A DNA stretch of 64,000 bases from assembly GCF_000972845.2 (NCBI RefSeq), contig NC_040032.1, positions 11,134,334-11,198,333 of the forward strand, read 5' to 3'. Position numbers and translations under genes: made by a program. The stretch comes from Larimichthys crocea (lineage: Eukaryota; Chordata; Actinopteri; Sciaenidae). This document shows positions 34,563-47,600 of the stretch, piece by piece; the first letter of the stretch is position 1; every line of letters starts with the position of its first letter. Below the pieces are notes generated by a model. The model searched no databases. It had not been told where the DNA came from and was given only the letters and a program-made list of their open reading frames with translations.

Positions 34563-37500
34563 CTATCTTTTCACAGGGTTGTTGATCCTGAAACCTCCTC
34601 CAGTGAAGTGAGGTTTGCTGCTCAGCTGGGGCAGAGGCTCCAACTGCTTCACCTTCGTCTTGGTCCTCTGCTCACTGACGACACACACACAGGGCAACAC
34701 GACTGTCACTACATGTTACAGTGTGCAGCGTCCCCTCTATAAACATGTGCATTAGTACAGTGTTAAAACATCTGATTAAGATTCAGATCAACCTCACCTG
34801 AGAAGTTTTTTCTGACTGATGTAGTTCTTTTTAACGTTCGCCAGCTCGTTGGCTAAACTTATATTTTCGTTTCTGTACTTGTCGATCATGGAGTCGAGCA
34901 TTCTCAGCTCTGCTATCAACGCCTGTGGAATAAAAGCATAAAAAAACACATGATTATATCATAAAATGTAAAGAAGGAAACAGGTGGCAGTTTTTACCAG
35001 AACGAAGTAAATACTGTACATTTCTATAGTGAGTAAGATGACGGGGACATATCCAAAAATAAGACAACATGAGTAATACAACGAGAAAAAGTTGTGTGGG
35101 TTGACCTGGTGCTTTTTATTCTTCTCCCTGATGGTCCATCGGCACTGCTGGAGCTGCTCAGCTGCCTCTGGACCTGGCTGCCGGGCCAGAATTTGTTTCA
35201 GTTCCACATACAGCCTTTCCTTTTCCTTTGGTGGAGACAATAAAAGATAAAGTTCCATTAAAAAACACATCAATGAGTGACACTGTTGCACTAGATGATA
35301 TTACTATGAACACACGCACTGTCGTTTATTTTGATTCACTCCCACATACTGTACACCGTCCTGATGTCCTTCCTAATCCTTGTAATCATACTGTAAATAA
35401 TGGCTTAATTGAACTTAATTATTGTGACCATATAATTATGAAAAGAAGGAATTAAATCACTGGAACGAGCTCAGCTTTGTTTCAAAGAGATCAAACACCA
35501 AAAAAAAAAAAATCCCTTCCTGTGGCAGGATTAAAATAATTTGATGATGATAATCTTTTGTTCTTAATCTTTAATTGTTCTACACGACATGTTTGAGGTT
35601 CTGCCAAGTACTCAGTGTGAGGACCAAAACAGCGCCAGAAATCACTTCCACACTAGAACACAGCGACTTGACTTCTCTCCGTCACAAGGACAAGACTAAT
35701 TAATCCAACGAGGTGTGTAAAACGAGTGTGTGTGTGATTGTGTGTCACCTGTAATTTGAGTTCGTGTTCCTCGAGGTCTTGGGTCTTGGCAATCAGTCGT
35801 TTTTGTAAGGACTGAATCTTCTGGATGAGTTCGTATTTGCTGGGATCGCTGCCCTGCAGGGGGAGTCGTTTACCAAATGTTAATGAGCTGACCTTTTCCT
35901 GTTTGAATGATGATGAATGTTTTATTCGGCTTGAAGTGTGTGAGTGTCCTTTCACATAAACGGGGGAGTTAAAATGTTCACGTCACAAACACAACAGACT
36001 GCAGCTGCGATGGCTTTGAGATAATAATCCACACAGACCTCCAGTCGTCTCCATCTGTGGATATTTATGGGCTTCAGCTGTTCCTCAAGGACGCTGTTCC
36101 TCTTCCTCTCGCTGAGCAGCTCCCTCTGGAGGTGGAACAGCTCTTGCCTGCAACACGACAACTCAATGATGATTTCCCACAGTTCAATTATTTTAGAAAT
36201 GACCCTGCAAAGTCTTGGACACTTGCTCCACCTCCAACCTGCTGAAACAAAATGCTTCTCTCTGTTACCTCAGGTCCTCTGTGTTGGGCGCAGTCTTGTC
36301 CAGGATCATCTTCTTGCGGCAGAGCATCTTGATCTCCAGTTTGAGCAGGCGGATGTCTTCCATCCTCTGGTTGTAGTGGAAGTCCCCCTTGCTCAGGATT
36401 GATTGCTGGATACTGATCTTTTCATACAGCAGCGCACGCTCGTCATTGCGGCGTAGCAGCTGTTTGCCCAGGTTGTCCCGCTCTCTGATGACCTTGAGAG
36501 AAGTTTCACCAACAAATAGTCAGAGACAAATATCAGTTTGTTATTATTTTTCTTTATCCACTTCACCTTCTTTACCTGTTCCAGTTGCTTCTTCAGTTGG
36601 ATCTGCTCGGCGTCAGCGTCGGCTATGATCTTCTGCAGTTTTTGCTGTTCTACTTTCTGGCTGTCAAAACGCTGCTTTGTTTCTTCAAGCTGGAGCTTCA
36701 GCAACTGCAGCTCCCCCTGTATTAGGACACAGAGATGGATGCACACATGCATACAAAGTAGGCATAAAAGGTCAGTGTACAGTGGAGAGAGCCTTAAACA
36801 AAAAATGGGTCAGTCGTTCCCAGCGTGTCAGTACTGTTGCATTTGTTTGCAAAGCTTTTCTCCAACTGTAAAGATACTAAACGGTCTGAATAGTAACAAA
36901 CTAAATGATGATGAGGCAGGCTGCTGTACCTTGAGGGCCTCGTTATCTTTCTCTAAGCGTTTGTGCTCCTGCTGTTCCTTGGTCAGGGCCTGCTCCCTCC
37001 CGGCGATCTCATCTCTCAGTCGGCTGACCTGGTTGGTCCTGGTCTTCATCTTGTGCTTCATCTCTGCAATCTCTTCCTGAGGTGGAGATACAGACGAAGG
37101 GAAGAAGGAGAGAAAGGAAAGGAGAATTATAGAATTACATGTTATATACAGAGACAATAAAGTTGAATAAGTTATGGCAGATCACTGGTACCTGAGCCTG
37201 GATGAGGTTTTTGCTGTAGAGGTTCCTTTCAGACACGGCAGACTCCAGCAGGTTCTGTTGCTGTTTGAGTTTGCACTCTGCCTCTGTGACCTTCTTTTTC
37301 CAATCAAATATCTCCATCTCTCTTACTTCAACGTCACCAATCTTCTGTTGCACCTGTGAAAGGGAGGAAAGTTGCCCTCAGATGATTTCCCAATCCTAAA
37401 AATCATCTTGTGAAAGCTGTTGTGCATAACCTGCCTTCTGCATGAGGCTGCTGGTCTCGTTGATGTAGCGGTCTCGCTCTTTTTCCAGCTGCTCGATGAT

Positions 37501-39974
37501 CTTGCGTTGCTTCTGGGCCTCCTGGCGGTAGCCACCGATCTCGTGCTCCAGGGTCTTCTTGTCCTGTTCGAGGAGCTTCACCATGTTCTGCTGTTTCTCA
37601 GTCGACTGTGCAGCTTTGATCATGTTCTGTCCAATGAGATCACACACATTTGGTTGAGAAACGAGAATGTAGTTTACGATAAACAAATATTGTACTCAGG
37701 GTTCAAGGAGGAGGAATTTTCAATAACTTTCCAGGCCCAATTCCCTCAAATTGAATCACCCAACAGAGCAAAGTTTAAGACATGGTTCAAGGTTTTGACA
37801 TTTCTCTATATAGCAGAGTACACAGCTACATACTTTATTTAAGATGTCCCTCTCGCGGATCAGCTCATCCAAGGCCTTTTTGTCCGCTTCAACTTGCTTC
37901 TGGGAAGATTCAAGATCTGTAGAGGGAGAAGCAGAAAGTTTTAGTGACGTCTGAATATAATATTACACTGATATTGGACAGAATTTAACTAATTCAAGCT
38001 CGAGACCCATGTCTCCATGTGAATGTGTGTGTCTATGATGAAAACAAGCAAGCTCCCGTACTTTTCTCCAGACCAGCGATCTGAGCCTTCAGCGTCTCCT
38101 TCTGCACGTCCACGTCGGCTTTCTGATCCTCCACCTGGTGGAACTTCTTCTGGATGGCTTCTCTCATCTTTATTTGCTTGGCAATCTCCTGGCGCGTCTG
38201 GTTCACCTCCTCTTCTCTCATCTGACAGGTCGGACAGGGTGGTGTTGTGGAAAGAAGGAGTGGATAACAGATGTTACTCGGCACTGAGGACCTGTTTCTG
38301 ACTTGCTCATTGCATGCTGTACTGTGAGAGCAGTGCCCCCTTGTGGCTCACTCAGAATCATCTGTGTGCGCATACCTTGAGCTCATTTGCGATCTGCTGA
38401 TTTTCCATGGAGAGACGTTCTTTGACTGAAGAGAGCTGCTCACACTCCTGCTGCAGCTTGATGCTCTTCACCTGCATGTGCTCGAGCTCCTTGGTGGTTC
38501 GCTCATTCAAGACCTTTCACAGTCAGGGAGGAAATGATATTAGGTCCACATATGACTTAAAGAGAGTGTGTGTGTGTGTCCCACTCTGTTCACTCCACTC
38601 ACCTTTAGCTCTCTCACTTGTTGCTCCAGTCTCTGCTGCTCCTCTTTGGCCTTTTGGCCCTGCAGACTCAGAGCCTTGATGTCCCCCGTCTTGGCCTCCA
38701 TGTCGACATGCAGCTGCTTCACCTCCTTGTCCAGCTTGTCCTTCAATCTCATCTCCCGGGAAATCTCATTCTGTTGTACCTGGAGCTCCTGCTGGAGCTG
38801 GATGCAGACAAAACTAGATTTTATTTTATTGGTGAGCACCCCCACTGTCTTCTGCAGGGTGCACTGCTGGAAGCTGAGTATGATAGTGATTAGAAAGATT
38901 TTGAATCAACAATACGTCAGATGTCAGCCTACCATTTCTGATTTCTTATTTTACCTGAGAAATGTTCTCTAACGCAGCATCTCGCTGGGCCTCGACCTTC
39001 TGCTGGACTGCAGTGACACCGTTTAGTTTTTGTCTCAGATCCTCCACGTCTGTCAGCAGCTGATCCCGCTCCTTCGTCAGCTCCTCTGTCATTTTTAGAC
39101 CGTCGCTGAAAAAGAAGATTACAGTTGGTTCAGTCCACTTTGTGGTATATATTATGAAGAGCATGGGGAGGTAGAGACACGTGGCTCACCCCTGATCTTT
39201 GCCCATTGATAAACCAGTTTGTTCGGCTGTTTTGTTCAAGTTGAAAACTTCTTCTTTCAGATTCCTGATGGTCTCTTTGTCCTTCTTCTCTTTAACGTGA
39301 GCTGCGTCAACCATTTTCCAAGCTTTGTCCAGCTCCTACGGTGAAACAAACAGAGCAATTAATGGAATCTGATAAAACATCACCTGAATAATCAAATATC
39401 CATTTCACACAATCCAAAGTGTGACAAACCCTCTTCAGTGAAGCGATCGTTGCCTCGTCTTCCTGGGTCAGCTTCAGAGCGGCGGCGACTTTGGTCGAGG
39501 TGGTCACGATCTCTGCGTTCAGCTCTCTGCATTTGGACATGAGCTTCTTCTCGTTCCCTCTGGACGTCTTCAGCGCATGGATGAGCTTCTCGTACTCCAC
39601 CCGGACCTTGTCCATACTCTCGTCCTCGACCAGCTCATTGAGGACCATCTGAAACTCCTCCAGGGACTCAGATATGTCCTCAACTACTGCTGGTGCTGTC
39701 TCCTGGAAACACATTAAACAATGGAAATACACCTGACTGTGCAGGACAGGTAAACTGACTCACCTGAAGTTCGTTTAACTCTTAAACTTAATGCTCATTT
39801 CAAAGTTTTGACTTTGTCCTGAGCTTGTGTATTAAAGTATAACATTATCGTGTGTGTCATAACGTCAGTGTTGACGTTTACTGAACTTTAACCAGCGTTT
39901 TTTTTATATAAATATCTAAAGTTATCAGAGTAAACCAAACAAAGCAAACACTTAAAGAGAGCACTGACCTCCAT
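34563..39974 (-). CDS. cfap58: CFAP58 (CCDC147), cilia- and flagella-associated coiled-coil protein
   Basis: Structural coiled-coil protein of motile cilia and the sperm flagellum; loss in mammals causes flagellar defects and male infertility. Eighteen coding exons in gene order: 39974-39969, 39702-39430, 39335-39190, 39105-38955, 38797-38603, 38513-38376, 38221-38062, 37916-37834, 37626-37435, 37353-37192, 37076-36930, 36716-36576, 36492-36269, 36147-36039, 35853-35749, 35225-35106, 34922-34798 and 34674-34563. They total 2589 bases, 862 residues; human is 872. Family landmarks: KCRELNAEIV, LTQEDEATIASLKR, ELDKAWKMVDAA, EELTKERDQLL, EAQKQRKIIEQLEKERDRYI, LKQQQNLLES, RNDERALLYEKI, INIHRWRRLE, SKYELIQKIQSLQKRL, LARQPGPEAAEQL and a final FTGGGF. 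The first coding exon holds only Met-Glu. The intron between exons 9 and 10 has a GC donor (see findings). Heptad-rich sequence runs almost end to end; there is no membrane segment or enzymatic motif. Confidence 0.96.
37354..37434 (-). other. cfap58: GC-AG intron in CFAP58
   Basis: The exon ending ...CAGAAG at 37435 is followed by GCAGGTTATG, and the next exon starts after TTTCACAG at 37353. Only an AAG|GC boundary keeps the frame (MQK-VQQK). The nearby canonical GT, four bases further on, would shift it. The total spliced length agrees with the human protein. Confidence 0.8.
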
Positions 39975-40055
39975 GTTATGAGTCTTGAAGTTATATTTCG
40001 TGAATCCTGACAGACAGAAGCAGCGTTGGTGTTATTACATGGAGATGTTGACGCC

Positions 40056-40070
40056 GGTTGCTAAGCAACC
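40056..40070 (-). promoter_or_regulatory. RFX X-box in the CFAP58 promoter
   Basis: GGTTGCTAAGCAACC: two inverted GGTTGC/GCAACC half-sites separated by TAA, the arrangement of vertebrate X-boxes bound by RFX factors, which drive ciliary genes. It lies 82 bases upstream of the CFAP58 ATG at 39974. Function is inferred from motif, position and gene identity. Confidence 0.75.
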
Positions 40071-40074
40071 GCTG

Positions 40075-40094
40075 CCTGTTCTCGCGAGAACAGG
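40075..40094. promoter_or_regulatory. 20-bp perfect palindrome with TCTCGCGAGA core
   Basis: CCTGTTCTCGCGAGAACAGG equals its own reverse complement. The central TCTCGCGAGA (40080-40089) is a known core motif of TATA-less housekeeping promoters in vertebrates, reported as a BANP binding site. It starts five bases from the X-box, away from the gene. Confidence 0.8.
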
Positions 40095-40169
40095 ATCAGC
40101 TGCTGCAGGCCTGCAGGCATAAACATATAGACGCCGCATTGAGAGGGTTGGTCGCGATACGTCAACGGG

Positions 40170-40182
40170 TCCGCCATATTGG
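40170..40182 (-). promoter_or_regulatory. YY1-like site
   Basis: On the minus strand, CCAATATGGCGGA contains AATATGGCGG, close to the YY1 consensus AAGATGGCGGC. It lies about 200 bases upstream of the CFAP58 start codon, next to the X-box and palindrome. A single motif match, so moderate support only. Confidence 0.45.
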
Positions 40183-40204
40183 ATGTGGCAGGTCTGCCTG
40201 TAAA

Positions 40205-40310
40205 CTAATAACAGGAAATGGACTGAGCTTCATAAAGCGCCTTTCTACAAAGTTCTTCAAGTTAATGTCTCTTATACACCCATTCACACACACACTAATA
40301 TATCTGGGAA
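40205..40310 (-). mobile_element. Diverged SINE fragment
   Basis: 'aggaaatggactgagcttcataaagcgcctttctacaaagttcttcaagttaatgtctcttatacacccattcacacacac' follows the same order as the tail half of the SINE at 5320-5628, with more divergence. Confidence 0.5.
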
Positions 40311-40546
40311 ACAAACAGGCACCAAAAACAACGTATGTAACTTTTAAAGTGATGATTATAAATGTTTACTCCTTATGTAAGCACCAAACCAACGTATGTA
40401 TTTTTCTAATGCTGAGTGTTTACAGCTACTAATGTGTGTAACACTGTTACTGTGATGATAAATATTGAAATATTTATATTTAACATTTAATCAGTGTCTG
40501 TAATAACCAGATCCTGAAATGTAGATGTAGGTTTTTGTGGGCAAGT

Positions 40547-40678
40547 TTTTCCTCACTCGAACCGAGGGTCTAAGGACAGAGGGTGTCACTCCCTGTACAG
40601 ATTGTAAAGCCCTCTGAGGCAAATGTACTTTGTGACTTTGGGCTATACAAATAAAATTGATTTGATTTGATTTGATTA
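40547..40678 (+). mobile_element. Retroposon 3' end with TTGAT-type tail
   Basis: 'gggcaagtttttcctcactcgaaccgaggg', 'tccctgtacagattgtaaagccctctgagg' and 'gggctatacaaataaaattgattt' followed by short TTGAT repeats form the typical 3' end of a widespread fish LINE/SINE family with a repeated-unit tail. Assignment to L2/CR1-type LINEs is from memory. Confidence 0.55.
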
Positions 40679-40679
40679 A

Positions 40680-42240
40680 CGACATTAGCAACAACAATTA
40701 TTACAATACTTACAATACAATATTAGCATCACGCTAAACATTAAGACATTTAACACGGACAAACTGTCCGACATATGGGGACTGTGGGGGTCTCAAATCA
40801 CTGGTGCTGTTGTTTTGGGAGTCGCAGGCTGAGAAGTTTGGGCACCCCTGCTTTCTTTATGCTGCTATAGGCCTACTCTGACCATCCCATGATGCAATGA
40901 ACTCTTCTCTTCCTCTCCCTTTCTCCATCTGTACACATGCATGTCTCATTGATGCATGTTACCTGAGCTTCTTCCTCAGAGTTTGGTTGATTTCTCATAT
41001 GTCGTGGCTGCACCCAGATCAGAGGACTGTGGTTGAACCTACTGCTGTGGTCCTGCTTGACGTCCACTACAAATACTATAATCACTTTAATTATTGTGAT
41101 TGCTGCTGTGCATCTTTCATCTCTCTCCCTCTCTAAACTCAACCAAGTGTTTTGCTACTTGACCTCATGATCTTATCTGGACTCACCTTCACTCTGAACC
41201 AAATGATGTATTCCAGTTAAAAAGTTTTTAACAGACTGTTCTCACAGCACACAGACCCCACAGGCAGAGGTCTTAATAATAATCAACGTGTTTCATGTTT
41301 GCAGCCTGTACCTTGTAGATGTCTATTAACCAGAACGTTGTGTCGCCCAAACAAAACAATATCCGTGTGATGAGGTAGCTTTTCTCATGATGCTGTATTA
41401 TTCATCACTCTGTAATCATTTAGATTACCTGCAGCTTAGGACCTGTTCCAGATGTTAAGATGTTTTATATCTCCACCTGAAAGGACACCAGCTTATCTAC
41501 ACTACTGATAATTCTTTTCCTAACAAGTCTGAGCTAACATGATGTGCTCCTGATTCCCAAACTGCAGAGAGATGAGATTCAGCTGCAGAAAGCTGTGTTC
41601 AGTCAAAAGGACACACGAGTGATATTCTCGCTCTGTTTTACCTACTTTCGTTAAAGCTCTTGTATTTTCTTTATTTCATCACTTATATATTTTAGAGAGA
41701 AACTATTCCAAAGGACTGCAGCAAATGTTCCACTGTGATTATTTCAGTCAGGGGGGCTGTCGTTCTATATATTTTTCTGGTTATGCTCGCTTTGTGTTAA
41801 CTCTGAGAAAGTCTACGGCACTGTAGCAAACATATCACATACTGTATCATCAGCCTTCTATATAACTGCCAGGTAATCTTTTACCTTTGACACAGTACCA
41901 TAAGCAACGAGAATAAATAATAATATCAGCTGTAATGTGACCTAAATGCTATTGTCAGCATGCAAATGTATCTACATCTGGGCTAAGATGATCATTGCTT
42001 TAAGAGACCATACCGGCAGTTCTGCATACTTTATGTCATTTACTATGAAATACGTTTATCACACAGCTACACAGCAGACTAAGAAGTCATTTCTGTGTTT
42101 GTCATAGTTACATTATTCAACTCTATATAGGTGGAATCCTTGCAGGAACGTTGATATGCTCCTTTATCTTAGAGAAAATAACTCAAACGATAATGATCAC
42201 TTTGCTGAAGAACATGAAAAGTCGTCTTAGAAAATTTAAA
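40680..42240. other. Intergenic region upstream of CFAP58
   Basis: No exon, RNA gene or clear repeat recognised. The CFAP58 promoter is at its left border. Confidence 0.45.
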
Positions 42241-43448
42241 CATTTTAATAAATAAAAACTGATGTAATATACACCATTATGAATATACAACTACAACAAG
42301 CATACCAAGACATTTGAAATACAAAAAACTGACAGTTCAATTTAGTTGCTTTAAAAGCTTCAATTTTAAGGAAGAGTGGGGGGTGAGCAGGAATTACAAT
42401 AGCCATACATTCTTGTTAGTGTTTGTGCCAACAAATATAAAAAGCATCATGAGTACTGACTTCTCAGAGATGGTGAACATAAAAAAAAAAAGAGTAGTTA
42501 CATATCTGGACTAAAGATTTTCATGAAGAGACATTTTGAGGTACTGAGTTGTCTACGCCTGTAACTAACAGTGAACACACTCACACGTTTTTTTTGTTTT
42601 TCTAGAAGGTCATGATGAGAAAAAACACGTTGAAAATGAAGTCTGTAACTCAAACCAGTTGTACACATCTCAGGAAGACCGAACAACTAAGAGGAGACAG
42701 TGAGTTCAGTTTGTTCTTCTTCCACTTGTATTGCATTTTGTGATGAAAAAAAAACAACAAAAAAAACAAAGAGAGATCATCTGCATGTGACTCGTACATT
42801 AACATAAAGTTTTCATTCTTCAAAAAGTTGAGTTGAGTGTCCGCAGCAAACCTTTAAACAGCATCTTCATAAACACAATATTCTGATGCTTTCTCTGCTC
42901 TTCAAACATTTCAGGTCTTTTATAAGAAACAACCTCCATCTAGTGGTGTGTTCTGGAGTAGTTTGGTTGCAGAAGAACTGGTACTATCGACTTGAAAAAG
43001 AGACTGGAAGTCTTAATTTCACCCCCTCCCGTCACCATGTTGATGTTGCCTTCGCTGTACAATAAAAGAGTGGCCTTTTATTGCGTGTTTGTTGTATGTT
43101 TACTTGACCTGATAGAAAGACTGCAGAGGGGTGTGAATGTCTTTAGATGAATACCGTATCAAAAGTCATGGTGAGCATATCTGTTCACTCAGCACCAAGC
43201 ACAATGTGTGGATCCTTTTTTTTTTTTTGCAACCACCAATACATTAGACTTTTAAGCACTGTGAAGTTCAGATCGAAAATGAACAAGAAAATTGTAAACT
43301 CAATCCCAGGAAAATCATTATGACTCATATATTCAAATTAATTTAAATTTCCTTGCTTTTTTTTTTTCTTTAAATTTGCCTCTCGAAATCTTAGTCCTAT
43401 CTGACCTTTGTATTCCCTGAAACAAGAGCAGCTAAAGAAAACCATCGA

Positions 43449-43470
43449 ACACACACACACACACACACAC
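43449..43470. repeat. (AC)n microsatellite
   Basis: Perfect AC alternation of about 22 bases. Confidence 0.9.
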
Positions 43471-44513
43471 GACCCAAACCAGGTCACGTGATGACTTACT
43501 GGCCGAACGGCAACCTACAGTACAGTACGGGATTGTGTAGCTACATTTTGTCTGAAGCAAGGAAACAACTAACTTAAAAAAAAAAGCACCACGGATGTTT
43601 TTTTTTTAAATAGCACCAGTTGTCAGAATGTATGTAACGTCTTTTTGTTGTTTTTTTTTGGCAATGTACAGCACTGAATCCAATGTCACCAATGTCTGGA
43701 GTAACTTTTAGCAGCTGCTGCAATGCTCAACCTCCACTTTTGAACGAAAGGCAACAGAATGTTCGTCGTGTTAAAACTTTGCACATGCTTCTGTTTTAAA
43801 CAACCAAAAAAAAAAAAAGCAAACATTTGGATCCCCTTATGTCAGTTCAAAGCAGCATCATGAAGCACTGTGTCTGTTACATACATACATACGGTAAATA
43901 TACGCTGTGAAACATTTTCAATCTGCACAGTTTGTGAATTCGATGATTATACATTTATATTTATGTGCTCTGCTGTGATACAGATTGCAATAGAGCACCG
44001 TAGTAGGGAGGGGGGGAAAAAACAAAACAAGAAAAAGATTCTCACCATTCTTTCATGCCAAAGTATACTTGAAAAAAGATGAATGTGTGACTGCAGAAGC
44101 CAGCCTGGTGAAGAAATAACCAAACAATAAAACTAGCGAGGAGCTAAATCACCGTCCTCTAAGGAATAAATGATAAGATAAGATGATGGCCCACAAATAA
44201 TTCAACAGTTACATTTGCTATTCACACCAAATGGACTTTGCTATAACAACTAGTTTGCTGTATCCTCCTCTGAGAGTGTAACAGACAGTGAGATATACAG
44301 TACAGTGACAACCATTTTTGGTGCACCATTCTCTTTTGTTTTGTACACAACTGAAAACCTCAGACAGACGTCATATTTCTCTATAAGATTCTATATTGCT
44401 ACAGTAGAAAGCAAATGGATATAAAAATAATAGAATATAGACTTATACATTCTTGAAAACAAGTACTGTCCCCCAAATATAGATACTCATATAACCATTT
44501 TGGTTCCATGACA

Positions 44514-44607
44514 ATATATATATATTATATATATATATATATATATTTATGTATATTTATATATATATATTATATATATATATATATTTATGTATATTTA
44601 TATATTT
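44514..44607. repeat. (TA)n array with internal repeated unit
   Basis: TA dinucleotides interrupted by TTATGTATATTTATATA, which occurs twice about 50 bases apart. The array therefore grew partly by duplication of a larger unit. Almost self-complementary along its length. Confidence 0.9.
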
Positions 44608-47600
44608 TTTTCTCTATATTTCTTGGCTCTATAATATTAAACTCTTAAACTAATTTCTAGCATTTAGAAGATTTCCATCACTCACATATAGACGTTGGTC
44701 TGTTACATGTTATAATGCGTCACTGAAGCAGACCCTACACTACTCAGTTCCCACTCAGTCTTCAATATAGTTGATGTGCATCATATTTTGTTCTACCAAA
44801 ATATATATATGACAAGGTATGCTTATCTGAGATATTATTTACACGGTGTAACCAAAGTGTTTTTTATTCTTCTTCTTCTTTTAAAACCTCAAATATGTAA
44901 TGCCTTTTTGTACACTCAAGTTTGGACAAGTCGATACATTATAATGAATATTATATCCCTTCATGTCGCCAAACACGAGTAATGAGATATTAAATCAAAG
45001 GCTGATTTTAAATGAAGACGAAGGTCTCTGCCTCACTGTCTCTTTCCTGTCAGTATGAGATGATATTTCTGCTTTTAGCTTTTGTTTCAACGTGTCATGT
45101 ATAATTTGACTGAGATTCAGCCTATAGTGGAAGAAGTATCAATTATAATATTCCCTCTATATTTAAAGAAAATGCCCCTCCTGACAGGATAAAATATGAT
45201 CGTGTCATATATTTAAAACCTTAGTTAACTGTAACATTTTACTGGCCTGTGAGCTAATATTTCATTTGATTCAATCATTAATTATTGCATCAATTTGCAG
45301 TTTGGGGACTAAAATATCATATTTGTGAGCATAGATCTATGTATTTACAGAAATCTCAATGATATGATTAAACTCTATCACAACACACATGTTGCTCATT
45401 CGGATTAAAGTATCTTTTTCTTTTTTTGAGGAAATAAGGAAAACGATATGGCAGTTTTAGACGTTCCATGCGGTATGAGAGGTATGTTTCCAGAGCAACT
45501 AAACACGATCCAGTAAAAGTAAAAAAACAATCTTGTGCAGCATGTGTTAGCACCAGAGATTCTCTACTCTTAGCGTATGGGATAAAAGCCTGTTCGACAT
45601 CCTCAACAATACGATGATAGATCTCTTAACGTGTAAAGCCAGAGCACGACGACGCCAAAGCCGGACTCTTGTTCTCCTTGGCTCGAGACTCAAGAGTGGT
45701 ACAGTACTGAGATTCTCTTTACAAATTGTCTTTTAATGAGTGATGAACTAATTCTACTGGAAATCATCTCAAAGTAAGTGTGTGTGTGTGTGTGGGTGGG
45801 GGGCAGTATATGTAAATCAGAGTCAACCTCATCGCGGCACATAAATCCATGATAATTCTGAGCTATTTCACAAAGAATCAATCTAAATCTATGTACTGTA
45901 CGTAACACAAGAGTCAGACTGCAGTTTGACAAATAGAGCATCAAAATCGACTTATTTCTTTTTAATCCTGACTACAGTTTGTGAGGTAACGTTCACCTAA
46001 CATGTACTATAAAAATATCAATTGATAGACATCACAGAAGTAGTAAAGAGCAAATCTAACCTGCCCCTATTTACCTCATCATCTAGAAACATTTCTGGGC
46101 TGCTGAACTTATCTAACTGCATGGCATGTGCTTTTATTACATCTCAACGCTACTGCGATAAAACCGCCTTAAACTCTTCGAGTGTTCGGGTCGGGTCGGT
46201 GGGTTAACAGCATTTTAAAGTCCGTACAAAACTCTTTACTTTTACCTTTCAGGCAAGCACAGCTGTTGCATTGGTGCTTGCTTCAAGATTCAGGACTAAA
46301 CAGATCACCGTCCTTACACAACAGCTGCAGAATGTTTGCTCTGATAATAATGGCAAGTCCACATTTTTGTCAGTAGCATTCAAATGTTTATACCATGCAA
46401 ATAATATCTTTCACTATACACTATGTACAGGGACACGTTTCTCAGTGGCACGTTGAGAGGTATACAGTACTTCTTTGTTGAGGCAGATCTGACCTCGCCC
46501 CCGGGCCTTGTTACGATGCCTCACACATCCAGCTCACACCGTCCTCACGTCACATAAGTCTCATTAAAGCCCTTGGTGATGAAATAACTGCACAATCACA
46601 CAAAAGCTACAATATCCCACCACCGCTGGTTTGAAGAGCCGTCTTGTGACTACGAATAGTCAGGGTTTTTTAGTTGGTAAACTCAAGTTATCATGGTATT
46701 CATTCTCTCTGTATTCAAGCAAAACATAAAAACTAAATCATAGCGCTGAACCTTCGCTACGTCCAGACTGATGCGCATGACGTGGTTTCCTCAAAGGTGA
46801 TGTCGAGGCTCACCACGATGCCTCTGTGCTCTGAGGGAGGCTTCACTCTTAAACTTTAACTCTGGAAAATATAACTATTCTTGCTTTGCGAACACGGTCA
46901 CAGCAGCATTTACATAAAAACTATTTCCATATTGAAATAATAAAAAAAGAAAAGATAATGGAAATATATTTTATATTCATTTTTGTAACTGCATGCATAT
47001 TATTGACCAATTTTAATAAAATATGCAATTTCTTATTTTACATTGTACAATATATAGACTAATTATATCTACAAATTGCAATAAAGAATCTTCGGTATAT
47101 TTTAGGGTTTTTTTTTTCCACATCTATCGCGTGTTTTGGTTTTTCTTTTAAATGTGGCAACAATATGTTCGTTATGTTAAGTTGGCAAAGTGCATCAATT
47201 ATGATTCTACAGATACAACATATGCAACAACAGAAACAATATGATAGGTGTGGCTATTGGGACAATATGTTATGACGATAGTATGACTATTATTGTTAAC
47301 AGACAAACTTTTAGATGCAGATCCTAATGATCTAAACCTCATCATATGGTAGAAAATAGTGATTTTGTATTGTTTGGAAGAATTTGTTAGAAACGCTCTG
47401 CAAGTTTTAGGGAATGTCAGATAATGTAATTATACTTATAACAGTCCTAATAGGGGAATATATTGTTATTAATGGCAATCACTCTGTCCCTTTAGCGTGT
47501 TTACTTTGCCTTTTCATACACAGTGTTATATGCAATGACTTCTGTCTATCATGCAGGCCTAGAAAGTACAATATCTTTCAGTGTCTTCATTCATTCATTC

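Noticed and set aside
36538..37080. 180-codon plus-strand frame rich in Cys and Ser
   Set aside because: Antisense shadow of CFAP58 coiled-coil exons, running through introns.
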